Positions 26,762 to 36,254 of a DNA stretch of 64,000 bases are shown piece by piece (the stretch's first letter is position 1; each line of letters begins with the position of its first letter). A program made the position numbers and the translations under genes. The notes beneath the pieces are model-generated. The model did not search any database, was not told the origin of the DNA, and saw only the letters and a program-made list of their open reading frames with translations. This DNA is from Arthrobacter sp. MYb214. GTDB lineage: Bacteria; Actinomycetota; Actinomycetes; Actinomycetales; Micrococcaceae. The stretch lies in assembly GCF_002979865.1 (NCBI RefSeq), contig NZ_PCPZ01000001.1, positions 124,001 through 188,000 of the forward strand, written 5' to 3'.

Positions 26762-28018
26762 ATGCAAAAACTTGTAGTCGTAGGCCAGGGATACGTTGGC
26801 CTTCCACTTTCCCAGGGTGCCACACACGCCGGACTTCAGGTCACGGGCCTCGAATTGAATAAGACTGTCGTTGAGAACCTCAATAATGGAATCTCACATG
26901 TTGACGATATCTCTAACGATGACCTTTCTGTTTTACTCGGCAAGGGCTACCGCGCAAGCAACGATCCATCTGTTATTGCAGATGCTGACGTCGTCGTCAT
27001 CTGTGTGCCTACTCCGCTTGGTGAAGCCGGTAGCCCAGATTTAGGCGCAGTTATCGGAGCAACGAAAACCATCCGTGACAACCTTGCAGGCGAGACTCTG
27101 GTAGTTCTCGAATCCACAACTTACCCAGGCACAACCGAAGAAATTTGCCTGCCAATCCTAACCGAGAACGGTGCAGTGCTTGATCAGGACCTGTTCTTGG
27201 CATTCTCGCCTGAACGCATTGATCCGGGCAACCAAACCTACGGTTTGAAGAACACCCCCAAGGTAGTCGGTGGAATGACTGTCGAGTCCGGTGACCGCGC
27301 GGTTGCATTCTACAGCCAGTTCATTGATTCTGTGGTCCGCGCCAAGGGTGCCAAGGAAGCTGAAACTGCAAAGCTTCTGGAAAACACTTATCGCCACATC
27401 AACATCGCCTTGGTTAACGAAATGTCCAAATTCTGCAACGAGATGGATATTGACCTCTGGGACGTCATCAATGCTGCTAAGACCAAGCCCTTCGGTTTCC
27501 AAGCCTTCTACCCAGGCCCAGGCGTCGGTGGACATTGCATCCCAATTGATCCAAACTACTTGAGCTACTCGGTTCGCAAGTCACTCGGGTATCCATTCCG
27601 TTTCGTTGAACTTGCTGAGGAAATCAATAACTCGATGCCACGCTACGTCGTAGATCGAGTGCAGAACGTTCTTAACGAGTCCGGTATGGCTTTGAAGAAT
27701 GCCAAAGTTCTTCTTTTGGGTGTCACTTACAAACAGGATATTGCTGACCAGCGTCACTCGCCGGCGCTGCCGGTCGCAGAAGTATTCCTGGAGCGCGGTG
27801 CGGATGTCTCTTTCCACGATCCAAAGATTGATGAGTGGTTCGTTGGCGGGCAGTCCTTCGCGCGCGTCGACTCGCTCGAAGAGGCCGTTGCGAATGTTGA
27901 CGTAGTTGTGCTGTTGCAGAACCATGCAAGCTACAATCCAGACGCCCTGGCAACATCCAGCAAGGCATTCTTCGACACTCGTGGTGTTTCTGCAGGCAAC
28001 GCTGCAGTACGCCTGTAA
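26762..28018 (+). CDS. UDP-glucose/UDP-GlcNAc 6-dehydrogenase family (WbpA/TviB-like)
   Basis: A 418-residue nucleotide-sugar dehydrogenase that oxidises C6 of a UDP-hexose to a uronate with two NAD+. It has an N-terminal Rossmann motif VVGQGYVGLPLSQGA, the active-site segment VVLESTTYPGTT, and the catalytic Cys in PGPGVGGHCIPIDPNYLSY. The HCIPIDPNY variant is typical of WbpA/TviB-like enzymes acting on UDP-GlcNAc or UDP-Glc, unlike the HCIAVDPWF of the second dehydrogenase at 35013. The C-terminal domain (LLLGVTYKQDIADQRHSPAL) is complete. AGGAAAT precedes the ATG. It is the first gene of a run of seven plus-strand polysaccharide genes. Confidence 0.88.
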   Translation: MQKLVVVGQGYVGLPLSQGATHAGLQVTGLELNKTVVENLNNGISHVDDISNDDLSVLLGKGYRASNDPSVIADADVVVICVPTPLGEAGSPDLGAVIGATKTIRDNLAGETLVVLESTTYPGTTEEICLPILTENGAVLDQDLFLAFSPERIDPGNQTYGLKNTPKVVGGMTVESGDRAVAFYSQFIDSVVRAKGAKEAETAKLLENTYRHINIALVNEMSKFCNEMDIDLWDVINAAKTKPFGFQAFYPGPGVGGHCIPIDPNYLSYSVRKSLGYPFRFVELAEEINNSMPRYVVDRVQNVLNESGMALKNAKVLLLGVTYKQDIADQRHSPALPVAEVFLERGADVSFHDPKIDEWFVGGQSFARVDSLEEAVANVDVVVLLQNHASYNPDALATSSKAFFDTRGVSAGNAAVRL

Positions 28019-28034
28019 GCCGAGAGATTTACGG

Positions 28035-30791
28035 ATGCTAAGAAAATTACACGGTTTTCAGCCCTGGCAGATTGCCATACTCGCAGCGAGTGCATTCGGT
28101 TTCATTCTGGCCGTAGTTGGAGGGTTGTTGAAGCTGAATGTACTAGTAGTTATCGGTATCGGTGCCGCGGTTCTCGGTACCTCTGGACTGCTCCTACTGT
28201 TCAGCCGTCAAACTTGGCGTCAGTTAAAGAAACTCGACGCAAAAGTCGGCGAGCTGTCCTACGGCGTTGCTTCCATTGATTTATCACCGGTTTCAGCTCA
28301 TACTGATGGATCTTCTTTTCCTCCGACTGCCGGACCATTGCCAGCAATCGGACTCGACAATGAATGGGCACGCCGAATGCCGCACATTCGGTCAGATATG
28401 GAGACATTCGCGCTTCGTTCCAAGAGCACTCGTATCCGCGACTCGATAGCACTTGCCGCGACCAAAGGGACGCTGAAGTATAAGCCGCTTCGTGAAATGC
28501 TCACGGTTACAGACATGGGAATGATCGATCGCAATCGATTGGAAGTCGTCCGTTCATGGGATAAGGACATGCTGCTGACCCTGGCGCGTTTGGCCGCTAA
28601 CCAACGTGCGTTTGAAAGCGATATGAACGATTCCGTGCGCCTCTTCAATTTGGTGGAACGCTACTTCGGTATCAAGGCTCTCGGTCGGAACGACCGACTA
28701 ATTTACGTTGAGGTGCTGACTGAGACTGGAGAACTAAAGAAGCAGCGCGAAGCGATCAAACGCTTTGGCATTCGCAACAAGTTTCCAGTTCAAGGTGAGC
28801 TTCTGCGCTTAAATTCAGTACACCATGTTGATAACGGCGTTACTGAACGATGGTTGGCTGAACTTAACTTGCTGTTCCGAAAGGAAGGTCTCGCAGAAGT
28901 TCACTTCGCCGGATCTGACTCCAACGCGGCGATCGACCGTTTACGAAGCGACACCAAGAAGATTACCGACGGACCGAAAGTTTCCGTACTTGTACCGTCA
29001 TTCCGTGGTGGAGTGCTCCTTAAGACTGCCTTAATTTCCTTATTAGAACAGACTTGGGACAATCTCGAAATTATCGTCATTGATGATTGCTCGGGCGAAG
29101 AATACGAACAGTATCTTGTCGAGGCAGAATCAATGAGCACCAAAATTAAGGTCTTGCGTCAGTCGGAGAACCTTGGTGCCTATTGCGCGAGAAACGCAGG
29201 ACTAGCAATTGCGCAGGGCGACTTCATCACTGTTCATGACGATGACGACTGGTCTCACCCTGACAAGATAGCTCTTCAGGTGACGAATTTGATCGAGAAT
29301 CCTGACCTACCGGGTAACATGTCGTTACATGCTCGTTCCACAGAAGATCTGAAGTTCCTGCGTATTAACAACAATCCACAGTTCGCCCAGCCAAACTTCT
29401 CTTCATTGATGGTCCGTCGATCTTTGTTCGACGAGATTGGTCCTTGGGATACGGTCAACCGCGGTGCGGATGCTGAATTCCGAGATCGTCTCGTACGGCG
29501 GTTTGGAACACCTATTCAGTCAGTAGGGCAGATGGCGCTTTCCTTCACCCGCACGCGTGAAGGTTCACTTACTGCAGGCGAAATGAGCCGAGGATTCGTT
29601 GACCCATCGCGTCTTCTTTACCTCGCAAGCTATACGAAGTGGCATGGCCAGTTCGCAGAGAGTCCTGAGAGTATCCATCGAGGGCAGAATCGTGAATATA
29701 TGATTCCCTCCACGATGGAAGCCGGCAAGCGCGGTGCTGATCTCGGAACATTCGATGTTGTCTATGTGACAGATTTCCGGTTCCCAGGCGGGACGACCAC
29801 TTTGACCCTTGCGGAAATGAAAGCAGTTGCACAAAGCGGTAAACGCGTCGGATTTATTCATTTGGAGTCTCCGCTAAATAAAGCATCAACGCCGATTAAT
29901 GATGGTCTCTTCACGCAGCAGAACAGTGGCAAAGTTGAGCAGCTCAGCTTAGGCGACGTTGCTCATGTCCATGTTTTGATAGTGCGTCACCCATCAGTGG
30001 TGACTTTCTTGGAGCGTGCCGATTCCAAGATTTCTGTCGACCATTCTCTCTTAATTGTGAATAACCCGCCGGTCAATAAGGGTGGCAGTGGCATGGTCTT
30101 CGATTTGGAAGTTTGCGTTGATAACATGGATCGCCTTTTTGGCACTGAAACCTACGTTATTGGTGAGTCCGATCTGACTCGCAAGCTTTCAGTTCCTTTG
30201 GCTCCAGCGTCTAGACTGTTGGAGAGCACCTGGCCAGGCGTGATAGCAAGCGGAAGTGTTCCGTCACCTGATTTTGAGAAGAAGCCTGTTCTCGGACGGC
30301 ACTCAAGGGATCATGTTTTGAAATGGCCTTCGACCCTAGAAAAGTTCCGTTCAGCATACGTATCGGATAGCTATGAGACAGAAATTCTCGGCGGCGCTAC
30401 AGAACTTCGTAAGAAGTTGGGTGAGGTAGCAACTGAAGGTATCACCGTTCATGAATTCGGCTCCATGGAAGTTGATGACTTCCTAAGCACAGTCGATTTC
30501 TGGGCGTACTTCCACGACGACAAGCTAACTGAGTCCTTCGGCATGTCTACTGCGGAAGCCATGGCGGCGGGAAAAGTGGTTATTCTTCCAAGGTACATGG
30601 AAACGACGTTCGGTGATGGCGCTGTATACGCTGACTCCCATGAGGTTCATAGCGTTATTATGCGATATTGGTCCGATCGTGATCTATATCTTGAGCAGTC
30701 GGAAAGGGCTAGGAAATACATCGCTGATCGCTACGGCATCGATGCGTTAATGAAGCGTCTCCAGTCATTTGATGATCAGGAAGTCGCTTAA
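28035..30791 (+). CDS. Membrane-anchored dual-domain glycosyltransferase (GT2 plus GT-B)
   Basis: 918 residues from the ATG at 28035; the open frame extends upstream into the previous gene but the ATG just before MLRKLHGFQPWQIAIL is the sensible start. Two adjacent membrane helices occupy ~14-36 and ~39-60. A helical region follows, then a GT2 domain from ~312 (VSVLVPSFRGGVLL, LEIIVIDDCSG) with the acidic motif HDDDDWSHP near 400. A GT4-like C-terminal domain runs from ~570 (FDVVYVTDFRFPGGTT), with ESFGMSTAEAMAAGKVVI as its E-x7-E segment. It probably adds two sugars at the membrane face. It is paralogous to 9602-12088 and, in its membrane hairpin, resembles the start of the coiled-coil methyltransferase at 12102. 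Confidence 0.82.
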   Translation: MLRKLHGFQPWQIAILAASAFGFILAVVGGLLKLNVLVVIGIGAAVLGTSGLLLLFSRQTWRQLKKLDAKVGELSYGVASIDLSPVSAHTDGSSFPPTAGPLPAIGLDNEWARRMPHIRSDMETFALRSKSTRIRDSIALAATKGTLKYKPLREMLTVTDMGMIDRNRLEVVRSWDKDMLLTLARLAANQRAFESDMNDSVRLFNLVERYFGIKALGRNDRLIYVEVLTETGELKKQREAIKRFGIRNKFPVQGELLRLNSVHHVDNGVTERWLAELNLLFRKEGLAEVHFAGSDSNAAIDRLRSDTKKITDGPKVSVLVPSFRGGVLLKTALISLLEQTWDNLEIIVIDDCSGEEYEQYLVEAESMSTKIKVLRQSENLGAYCARNAGLAIAQGDFITVHDDDDWSHPDKIALQVTNLIENPDLPGNMSLHARSTEDLKFLRINNNPQFAQPNFSSLMVRRSLFDEIGPWDTVNRGADAEFRDRLVRRFGTPIQSVGQMALSFTRTREGSLTAGEMSRGFVDPSRLLYLASYTKWHGQFAESPESIHRGQNREYMIPSTMEAGKRGADLGTFDVVYVTDFRFPGGTTTLTLAEMKAVAQSGKRVGFIHLESPLNKASTPINDGLFTQQNSGKVEQLSLGDVAHVHVLIVRHPSVVTFLERADSKISVDHSLLIVNNPPVNKGGSGMVFDLEVCVDNMDRLFGTETYVIGESDLTRKLSVPLAPASRLLESTWPGVIASGSVPSPDFEKKPVLGRHSRDHVLKWPSTLEKFRSAYVSDSYETEILGGATELRKKLGEVATEGITVHEFGSMEVDDFLSTVDFWAYFHDDKLTESFGMSTAEAMAAGKVVILPRYMETTFGDGAVYADSHEVHSVIMRYWSDRDLYLEQSERARKYIADRYGIDALMKRLQSFDDQEVA

Positions 30792-30823
30792 GTAGTCCTG
30801 AGACCAATGGGAAGCATATCTAC

Positions 30824-32029
30824 ATGAGTTCAAACTCATTACGGGTGATTGCGCGCAGTCTTCGAATCAAATTCGATAGGCTGCGCGCTATATCCACGTA
30901 TAAATACATGTTTAGTGGAAACGTTGTTGGCTTGACGTTTTCCAAAGGATCTGAAAAGCCACATGTGCTTTTCGTGACCAGTAACGGTGCTGGTATGGGG
31001 CATATAACGAGATGCCTAGCTATAGCCAGTAGCGGGAGGGCGGCATTTCAGTCGTCCTTCGTAACCCTCTCCACTTCCGCAGAAGTCATCGGGAAGCAGG
31101 GATTCGAGTATCTGCATTTCGCGAGTTCCGGTACTACTGGTCAACCTGCCCGTGTCTGGAACAATAATTTTTACCACTTCTTCAACCAATTATTGCGCAG
31201 GAACAAATTTGACGCCGTAGTCTTCGACGGAACCTGGATTTATCGAGGACTGCGCGACGTGCTGGATAATAATCCGGACGTAAAGTTAGTTTGGTTACGC
31301 CGTGGTCTTTGGAAGAAATCGGCTAGCGTGGAACAACTGCCAGAGATGGAAGCTTACTGCACGAAAATTCTAACTCCTTGGGATATTGGACAGCATCTAG
31401 ATCATGGCGCGCTGTCCCGGGTAAACACTCAAACCCCTGTTCGAGGAATCGTTCTATCGGAAGGAGCCTTACTCTCCCGCGAGGTAGCCCTTGACGAGCT
31501 GGAGCTGGATCCCTCAAAGCACTACGCACTCATTCAGCTTGGGGCCGGAAATATCAACGATATTTCCGAGACTCGCAAGAAAGTGATCGAAGCGATTCAG
31601 AAACTATCGAACGGTCTAGTTATTCCGGTCATTGCTTCGTCTCCATTAAGTGGGCAAACGCAGAGCGAATTCAGTTTAAAAACTATACGGAAATATCCGA
31701 TTTCTCCTTATTTGCTAGCCTTCGATTTTGTCGTATCTGCAGCTGGATATAACAGCATTCATGAATTAATTAGGTGGAGCATCCGATCACTGGTAATACC
31801 AAACTTGGATGCCAGCACGGATGACCAGAAAGCCCGTGCTTACGCTTTGCAAGACGGGGAAAATCACTTTACAGCGTTGACGGATGCGGAGATTGAATCG
31901 GGAATTTCTGCATTGCTCATTAAGAATGTAGAGGCGTCAGAGCCCCAATCCTCCGACACTGTGTATTCGAAATTTATTGATTCTGGTGACAACGCTGCAC
32001 AGGTTATTAGTGAGACCGTGGGATTGTGA
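30824..32029 (+). CDS. GT28/MurG-like glycosyltransferase
   Basis: A 401-residue GT-B enzyme. The N-terminal domain carries VTSNGAGMGHITRCLAIA, matching the glycine-rich G-x-G-H loop of MurG and the UDP-sugar transferases that bind a lipid-linked acceptor. The C-terminal domain has HYALIQLGAGN and the donor-binding SAAGYNSIHELIRWSIRSLV, where MurG has a Gly-Glu pair. It lies 32 bases after the dual-domain transferase and 42 before a GT4 gene, inside the operon. Donor and acceptor are unknown. A basic, amphipathic N-terminal tail (RSLRIKFDRLRA) could contact the membrane. Confidence 0.78.
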   Translation: MSSNSLRVIARSLRIKFDRLRAISTYKYMFSGNVVGLTFSKGSEKPHVLFVTSNGAGMGHITRCLAIASSGRAAFQSSFVTLSTSAEVIGKQGFEYLHFASSGTTGQPARVWNNNFYHFFNQLLRRNKFDAVVFDGTWIYRGLRDVLDNNPDVKLVWLRRGLWKKSASVEQLPEMEAYCTKILTPWDIGQHLDHGALSRVNTQTPVRGIVLSEGALLSREVALDELELDPSKHYALIQLGAGNINDISETRKKVIEAIQKLSNGLVIPVIASSPLSGQTQSEFSLKTIRKYPISPYLLAFDFVVSAAGYNSIHELIRWSIRSLVIPNLDASTDDQKARAYALQDGENHFTALTDAEIESGISALLIKNVEASEPQSSDTVYSKFIDSGDNAAQVISETVGL

Positions 32030-32071
32030 AAACAGATTATGTTCGGATGAATGGAATAGACGATAACTAGT

Positions 32072-33268
32072 ATGAGAATTCAGTTGCTGACTCATTCATT
32101 CGGGTCCGAGATTTCTCCGCCGCAGCGGCGTTGGTCAACGTTCATTGAATCTTTTCTTGAGAACGGGGCGGACGTCGACGTTGTTGCGCCCAATCGGAAA
32201 CAGGGAAATGCCTGGACACCATTCAGCGACGGAGTCCTAGCAAGAGTAAGCGGAAAGTTTGCTTTATACTCGTTCGCGTTCCGTTTTAAGGCACTGCGTT
32301 GGTATTCGAAAATAGTCGTACAGTTCTTAATGATCATATTTATGATCCCTTGCGCCTTACGTGCGCCAAAACCGGATTTATTGATAGTAACCGTACCTGC
32401 TTTACCCACACTGGTAGCTGGATACGTTGTTTCTAAATTGCGCAGTGTTCCGATGATCGTTGAAATGCGCGATGCATGGCCAGAGCTCTTGGAAGAGTCA
32501 GGCATAATCCGTTGGAAAGCTGTTGAGCGAATGGCCGTACGTAGCATTAGGCACATGCAGAATTCAGCATCAAAGGTTATTGCCGTGACTCCGGGTCACG
32601 CAGAAAAATTGTTTGCTCAGGGCTGCAAAGACATTGATGTCGTAACTAATGGTTATCGATTCAAGAAATTCAAGAAATCCAAAAGCCGGAGTTACTCCAA
32701 TAGTCGTCGATTACGTGTATTGTACCTGGGAAACCTAGGGGAGAGCCAAGGACTACAGAAGGTGCTGGATATAGCGGCGGTTTCAAAAAACTGGATGGAT
32801 CTTCGAATTGTTGGCAGTGGATCGGCGCTTCCTTTGTTGCGAAAGCGAGCGAACGAGTTGGGTCTGGGCGATATCTTTAACCCTCCGGTTAAGGGTGAAG
32901 AAGTTCTAGCTTGGTATGACTGGGCAGATAGTTGCATTGTTTCACTTCGGGAAGATTGGGAAAGCTTTGAGTACACTGTGCCGTCCAAACTCTTCGAGTT
33001 AGCAGGCTACGGATGTCACGTCACCGGCTTAGTAACTGGCGAAGCGCGAGGATTAATTGAAAAGTATGGCCTTGGTTCCGTTTATTCGGGCGATGTGCTG
33101 TCGATAGCGCAGGCCTGGTCGGCGGACGCTCCGAGAATTGCCGGTTGGCAACCAAACCCGAGAGTTCTTAGTGAATTCAAGAACCGCTTCGACTTAGAGC
33201 GATTGGGTCATGAATACTTTAATCTTTTAAGATTACACCGGCAGCAAATCGAAGGAAGAGAATCATGA
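32072..33268 (+). CDS. Glycosyltransferase family 4 (WbuB-like)
   Basis: A 398-residue GT-B enzyme. It opens MRIQLLTHSFGSEISPPQRR, typical of WbuB-type transferases of O-antigen and capsule loci. A hydrophobic helix in the N-terminal domain (FLMIIFMIPCALRAP, ~90-105) suggests membrane association with a lipid-linked acceptor. The C-terminal half has LRVLYLGNLGESQGL, and the donor-binding region EYTVPSKLFELAGYGC replaces the strict E-x7-E. Its stop overlaps the next start by four bases (ATGA, 33265-33268), implying translational coupling. Confidence 0.85.
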   Translation: MRIQLLTHSFGSEISPPQRRWSTFIESFLENGADVDVVAPNRKQGNAWTPFSDGVLARVSGKFALYSFAFRFKALRWYSKIVVQFLMIIFMIPCALRAPKPDLLIVTVPALPTLVAGYVVSKLRSVPMIVEMRDAWPELLEESGIIRWKAVERMAVRSIRHMQNSASKVIAVTPGHAEKLFAQGCKDIDVVTNGYRFKKFKKSKSRSYSNSRRLRVLYLGNLGESQGLQKVLDIAAVSKNWMDLRIVGSGSALPLLRKRANELGLGDIFNPPVKGEEVLAWYDWADSCIVSLREDWESFEYTVPSKLFELAGYGCHVTGLVTGEARGLIEKYGLGSVYSGDVLSIAQAWSADAPRIAGWQPNPRVLSEFKNRFDLERLGHEYFNLLRLHRQQIEGRES

Positions 33269-34944
33269 AATCCTCTCTTAGGATTCGCGGACTGCTAGCT
33301 TTATCCCGCATAGGATTAAATGGCGTACGAGAAGATCCTATTCATTTTGCTTTACTAGTTTCTCGTAGGTTCGCATCCAGCAAAATTTTCCTTCAAGTCA
33401 CTATGCGAATAGGGCGAATTCTAGAAAATAGAGCCCTGTCGAAAACTGGATTTGCAAACCGAATGCGTAGCTCCATACATCTACTGGAGGGAAAGCCGAA
33501 TGAGGCTTTCAAAGTGTTGGAGGGCTCTGAAGATGCAAAAACTCAGTGTGCCCGAGCCAGGATTCTTGCTTTCTTAGGTGAGTACGAGATGGCTTTTACT
33601 ACGGCGTTCAAGGCGGGAAGAAGAGGCCGGCGACTCGCCAGGCAGTATGGTGCGGAAAAAACAGTACTTTCAACGCCCGTACTGCCTAAAATGGCGTTGG
33701 CTAATGGTGGGCGAGTGAAGGGACGTAAAGTATTGCACCTGCTTAGTAATTCCTTGCCTTTCACCAACAGTGGATACACCCAGAGGAGTCATAGCGTACT
33801 AAAATCGATTCAGAACGCGGGATGGGATGTTTTCCCATTTTCGCGCGTAGGCTATCCCTGGATTGTAGGGGTTTTACCCAGTCTGGAAACCAACGAGATC
33901 GACGGAGTCACTTACCGCCGCCTTTTACCGAAGACTATTCCAGATACAGTAACTGAACGCCTAGACGTTCAGTCGCACCTGTTATCGGAACAAGTCAAAG
34001 AGATTGACCCCTCGGTCCTTCACACGACGACTGAGTTTTTAAACGGTATCTCTGTCAAAGAAGTCGCGGAGAGCTACGGTATTCCTTGGGTCTATGAGGT
34101 ACGGGGACAGCTTGCTGACACTTGGCTTTCTGGCTGCGACGATCGTAGCCGCGACTCTTTCCGGTACGTTAGTTTCAGAGCTCGCGAAGCTGAGATCGCC
34201 AAGTCAGCTGACGCTGTTATCACTCTTGGCAGCACCATGAAGAACGAATTAATTGCCTCCGGCGTGGACCCAGACCGTATACTCATCTGTCCTAACGCCG
34301 TGGGAGAAGAATTTATAGAGAATGTTCCTGAAAAGTCCGCTAGTCGCCAGGAGCTTGGCCTTGATGACGAGATGCAATTGATTGGCACTGTATCGAGCTT
34401 GGTTGGTTATGAGGGACTCGACTTGCTTGTTCGTGCGTTCGCTGGGCTTGTTCCGAACAATCCTAAACTGCGTTTAGTGATCGTAGGGGACGGCACCGAA
34501 CGGACTCGACTTATTGATCTAGCCGCTGAACTTGGCGTTAGAGACCGAACAGTATTCCCGGGCCGAGTTGAGAAGAACCGAGCACGCCTATATCATCGAG
34601 CGTTGGATGTTTTTGTTGTTCCTCGTCGTGATTTAGATGTGACACGTGCTGTAACCCCGCTCAAACCAGTTGAAGCGATGGCGTTTGAAGTGCCGGTGGT
34701 AGCTACGGATCTTCCAGCATTGCGAGAGATCGTCGATGATGGGGTAGATGGTTTGCTCTTCAATGCCGGTGACCAGATAGATCTTGCTGAAAAGATACGA
34801 ATTTTACTGGGTGACGAGGCAGTAAGAGAAACGATGGGTCGGGCCGGTCGTCGAAAAGTATTAGCGACCAGAACCTGGGCCGCCAATGCGGAACGTATAA
34901 CCGCTCTGTACAGTTCGTTGTGTGATGAGAGAATTAAGCAGTAG
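33265..34944 (+). CDS. Glycosyltransferase family 4 with N-terminal extension
   Basis: A 559-residue protein. Residues ~1-150 are a helical, basic extension with no recognised domain, containing TPR-like pairs around EGKPNEAFKVLEG and ARILAFLGEYEMAF. The GT-B core starts near 155 (GRKVLHLLSNSLPFTNSGYT), where SGYTQRSH matches the acceptor-side loop of GT4 enzymes. The donor domain contains LIGTVSSLVGYEGLD and AVTPLKPVEAMAFEVPVVA. It is coupled to the preceding GT4 gene by an ATGA overlap, so the two probably act in sequence. The extension may mediate complex formation; that is inference. Confidence 0.84.
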   Translation: MKSSLRIRGLLALSRIGLNGVREDPIHFALLVSRRFASSKIFLQVTMRIGRILENRALSKTGFANRMRSSIHLLEGKPNEAFKVLEGSEDAKTQCARARILAFLGEYEMAFTTAFKAGRRGRRLARQYGAEKTVLSTPVLPKMALANGGRVKGRKVLHLLSNSLPFTNSGYTQRSHSVLKSIQNAGWDVFPFSRVGYPWIVGVLPSLETNEIDGVTYRRLLPKTIPDTVTERLDVQSHLLSEQVKEIDPSVLHTTTEFLNGISVKEVAESYGIPWVYEVRGQLADTWLSGCDDRSRDSFRYVSFRAREAEIAKSADAVITLGSTMKNELIASGVDPDRILICPNAVGEEFIENVPEKSASRQELGLDDEMQLIGTVSSLVGYEGLDLLVRAFAGLVPNNPKLRLVIVGDGTERTRLIDLAAELGVRDRTVFPGRVEKNRARLYHRALDVFVVPRRDLDVTRAVTPLKPVEAMAFEVPVVATDLPALREIVDDGVDGLLFNAGDQIDLAEKIRILLGDEAVRETMGRAGRRKVLATRTWAANAERITALYSSLCDERIKQ

Positions 34945-35012
34945 CCATCTTTTATCGCCGTAGTAAGCGCTAGATTGACTAAGCGCAAATATACTTTGGA
35001 AGTTGAGTAAGA

Positions 35013-36251
35013 ATGTCGGAAATTGATGTCTGTGTCGTGGGCATGGGTTATATAGGTTTGCCCACTTCAGTTGTATTGGCCAAAGCCGGCTGGCGAGTAC
35101 ATGGAGTAGACATTAATGAGAAAGCCGTCGAATTATTAAGTAACGGCGTCGCGACGTTCGAAGAACCGGGCATATCGGCGGCTTTGAAAAGTAGCGTCCT
35201 CAGCGGGAACCTCACTGTAGGTTCGGTTCCGAAGGAATCCAAGGTATACATCATTGCGGTGCCTACGCCCATCGATGCAAATTTTGAACCAGATACTTCC
35301 TACATTCGGTCGGCCGTTGAATCAGTAGCTTTGTTGGCGAAAGCGGACGACTTATTCATTTTGGAGAGTACTTCGCCTGTAGGGACGACGGAAATGATTC
35401 GCGATATCTTGCATGATCTGAGGCCCGACCTCACCAATGCGTTGATGTACTTTGCCCACTGTCCTGAACGAGTCATACCCGGTCGCATGATGAAAGAAAT
35501 CATTAGCAATGATCGCGTCGTTGGGGGAATCGATGCAAATTCCGCAGAAAAGGCAGCGAACCTGTACCGTTCGTTCTGCGAAGGAGAAATACATCTTACA
35601 GATGCACGAACAGCTGAACTTACCAAGCTAACGGAAAATTCGTTCCGCGATGTCAATATTGCATTTGCTAACGAGCTTTCAATCGTGGCAGATCATCTGG
35701 GCGTTAACGTTTGGGAAGTCATTGAGCTGGCCAATAAGCATCCTCGTGTTCAGATTCTTCAGCCTGGCCCGGGCGTAGGTGGGCATTGTATTGCTGTGGA
35801 TCCTTGGTTCCTCGTTGCTTCAGCACCAATGAAGACATCTTTAATCCGTTCTGCACGCAGAGTCAATGATTCCAAGCCTAGGTTCGTAGTGGATAAGATC
35901 GCGACGTACCTACGTGAGACTAATCGCGAGAGCGTGGCGCTCTTGGGACTGGCTTTCAAAGCAAATGTAGATGACCTTCGCGAGTCACCTGCTGTAAACA
36001 TCGCCGTAGAATTGGCGGAACATTTTCCAAATGTAAGGCTTAGCATTGTCGAACCGTTCGTCGATGAGCTACCACGAGCGCTTCAAAACTTCGATAATGT
36101 ACACCTTGTTGATCTTCAGGTTGCCTTTGATAACGAACAATTGATTGTATTGTTAGTCGATCACGACATTTTTAAATTGATTCCGAAGAGTACTCTGGAA
36201 GCCAAAGACCTGGTGGATACACGAGGTATGTGGAAAGAATTGGATATCTAG
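35013..36251 (+). CDS. wecC: UDP-N-acetyl-D-mannosamine dehydrogenase
   Basis: Oxidises UDP-ManNAc to UDP-ManNAcA with NAD+. 412 residues. It has the N-terminal dinucleotide motif CVVGMGYIGLPTSVVLA, FILESTSPVGTTEMI, and the catalytic Cys in PGPGVGGHCIAVDPWFLV, the WecC-type signature. The C-terminal part carries ALLGLAFKANVDDLRESPA. It sits three bases before the epimerase gene that makes its substrate, which supports the specificity. The other UDP-sugar dehydrogenase of the locus (26762) has a different active-site sequence, so two distinct uronates are expected. Start ATG follows a short purine tract. Confidence 0.9.
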   Translation: MSEIDVCVVGMGYIGLPTSVVLAKAGWRVHGVDINEKAVELLSNGVATFEEPGISAALKSSVLSGNLTVGSVPKESKVYIIAVPTPIDANFEPDTSYIRSAVESVALLAKADDLFILESTSPVGTTEMIRDILHDLRPDLTNALMYFAHCPERVIPGRMMKEIISNDRVVGGIDANSAEKAANLYRSFCEGEIHLTDARTAELTKLTENSFRDVNIAFANELSIVADHLGVNVWEVIELANKHPRVQILQPGPGVGGHCIAVDPWFLVASAPMKTSLIRSARRVNDSKPRFVVDKIATYLRETNRESVALLGLAFKANVDDLRESPAVNIAVELAEHFPNVRLSIVEPFVDELPRALQNFDNVHLVDLQVAFDNEQLIVLLVDHDIFKLIPKSTLEAKDLVDTRGMWKELDI

Positions 36252-36254
36252 TCC

